The notes under the pieces: generated by a model | The model's database searches: none | Told to the model about the DNA's origin: nothing | What the model saw: the letters and a program-made list of their open reading frames with translations, nothing else | Shown here: piece by piece, positions 31,736-33,389 of the stretch | Layout of the letters: every line of letters starts with the position of its first letter | Numbering within the stretch: the stretch's first letter is position 1 | Assembly: GCA_051453625.1 (NCBI GenBank) | Contig: JBOZIK010000001.1 | Coordinates: forward strand, 216,417,616 to 216,451,004 | Direction: 5' to 3' | Source of the DNA: Welwitschia mirabilis | Lineage: Eukaryota > Gnetophyta > Gnetopsida > Welwitschiales | DNA length: 33,389 bases | Program-made: the position numbers and the translations under genes

Positions 31736-33389
31736 AAAAATAAATCATGGTCATTATTATCTCTTTTTATTTTTTTTATTTCTATTTTTTTGTTTTTATT
31801 TTTCTTTTATTTTTATTTTTTTAATTTCTTTAAAATAAATCCTACATGACCACTTACAAAGACGAAGGTGAAGAAATGAGATGAAAGATAAGAAAGAACA
31901 TCCCTAATAAATAGAGACTCATACCATTGAGAAAAAATACAAAAAATTCAAAACATCTTCCTTCAAATAAAGTTCATAGACATTTAAATTTTTTAAGATT
32001 GGGCGAATCCAGTTTTATCACTTTAATGCCCAAGAAAAAAAAATTACTAGTCATGGTAACTTTATAAAGTAAAACATAAGTTAAGTTTAAAAGATGTTTT
32101 AAGTAATAGCATGATGTCCACCAAAATAATAATCTAAAAAAGAATTTGGATAATGGTAGGATAACTTTTAAAACAATTGCTTTTATCATGTTTAAGGTTT
32201 GATAATTCATTGATTTTTAACCCTTGTCCATTTTTTTAAATTTTCCTAATATTCAAATCAAAAATCTTAATTGAGCCACTAAAAATGTACTTTCTCTAAA
32301 AGATAAGAACTAAATCATCTATAGATTAATTTATTAAAAGTAAAAATCAAAGACAAAAGCATAATAATCATAAAATCAAAAGCAAATACTAAAGCAAACT
32401 TGAAAATAAATTTTATTTAAATTCTAAAATCTATTCAATACTTTTATTGAAAAGAAAGAAAAATAAAGATTTATTCCTAAGGCTATGATCCTAGGATATT
32501 GCATGCTCTCAGAAAAATAAGGATCAAACCAAATATTCACCAGTTGATAAGACATAAAAGCTATACAATTATTTTTTAGTAAAATCAATTAGAGGTAAAA
32601 ACAATAAAAGGATAAAACTTTAATAGAATAATTTTTATATTTTAAAGAAAAGATAAAAAAGTGATAAATTTCATTAAAGAATAATATCTTATTGAAATGA
32701 TGTAAATCATAAATATCATCATATAAAAGAAGTACTCAAAGAAATTATCCAAGATGATTTTAAGGGCTCTTTAGAATATCTGATAAGATTAAGAAGCTTC
32801 TATCATTCAATTTAAGATATGGATTTCCATTAAGGAAATAAGGCCTTTTCTAATTAGCATAACCAAATGGCATTTTGTCTCCACAAGACTTAGTAGCAAT
32901 ATAAGAGAGAGAAAATTCATATAACACATGGTAAAATAATATTTTATCAAACTCATGATATAAAGGATTTGAAATATAAATTACATTTAAAACTTGGTAT
33001 TAAACATGGGAGACATTAATAGTATTATTTAGGATATAAGGCTTTGAAATAAACCTCTTAGGATAAGCAATTAAGATAGGTTTAACATACTTAAGAAGCT
33101 CCTTAATGTTGATTTCTAAGCATGGATTTTGATGAAGAACATAAGGTTTACCCTAATTTAGAGTTCTAAATATTCCAAGTCTTGTTTTTAAAAAGAATAA
33201 TCATTAAAAGCATAATTTATATTTGGTTTTGTAAAAGAGAAAAAGATGTTACTTTTTGTAGCACATGAAATTTTAAAAGGAAAAGTTTGAAAGATTTCTG
33301 AGTGGACTCCTCAAGGTGATGTGTTTCATTAAATTTAAGAAGAAGAATTGAATTTTGAGAATTATTTAAATGCTCCAATGGAAGAAGGG
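31736..33389. other. AT-rich DNA without a gene, with a T-rich low-complexity tract
   Basis: Bases 31764-31830 are almost pure T with scattered A and C. The rest has no convincing frame. The minus frame at 31974-32210 is hydrophobic only because of its composition. Nothing else was recognised to the right edge. Confidence 0.6.

Noticed and set aside
31974-32210. Minus-strand 78-codon hydrophobic frame
   Set aside because: AT-rich composition gives Leu/Phe/Ile/Lys; there is no motif or neighbouring gene.

Overview
This window looks like nuclear DNA from a seed plant. It is very AT-rich outside the first 600 bases, has two assembly gaps (3456-4054 and 7679-8352), contains no intact protein gene, and is built largely from decayed LTR retrotransposons of plant types (Ty3/gypsy Athila/Tat-like and Ty1/copia). 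The density of old, heavily mutated elements would suit a large repeat-rich genome such as a gymnosperm's, but that is inference and nothing in the window fixes the species.

Layout. Bases 1-667 are a GC-richer tract of unknown identity lying just downstream of a minus-strand copia-like LTR and primer-binding site (656-866). This is followed by a minus-strand copia/UBN2-type gag remnant (about 870-1332). Bases 1340-11300 are mostly anonymous AT-rich DNA. They hold several short tandem duplications, a TC microsatellite, a 9-bp hairpin, and two related tRNA-derived SINE-like copies in opposite orientation (about 5079-5307 minus, about 6455-6678 plus). From 11868 to 21904 there is a structurally complete but dead Ty3/gypsy element (element 1, about 10.0 kb). 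It has two LTRs of 1377 and 1334 bp, a degraded primer site, gag, protease, reverse transcriptase, RNase H and integrase in plant order, and a polypurine tract abutting the 3' LTR.

Immediately after its 3' LTR, at 21905, the sequence resumes inside the gag of a second, related and more decayed gypsy element (element 2). Its gag, protease, RT, RNase H and integrase continue to about 26990. The last 100 or so bases before element 1 can be read in the same gag frame, so the simplest reading is that element 1 inserted into the gag of element 2. A copia-type LTR with promoter, primer site and gag-like remnant follows (27257-28590). The last 4.8 kb has no recognisable gene but carries hints of non-coding Tat/LARD-like retroelement sequence.

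No host gene pathway is visible. The genes within each gypsy element would once have worked together: Gag forms the particle, protease processes the polyprotein, RT/RNase H copies the RNA from a tRNA primer, and integrase inserts the copy. All are now broken by stops and frameshifts. Many stops sit where the family has Trp or Gln, the pattern expected from cytosine deamination in methylated, silenced DNA.
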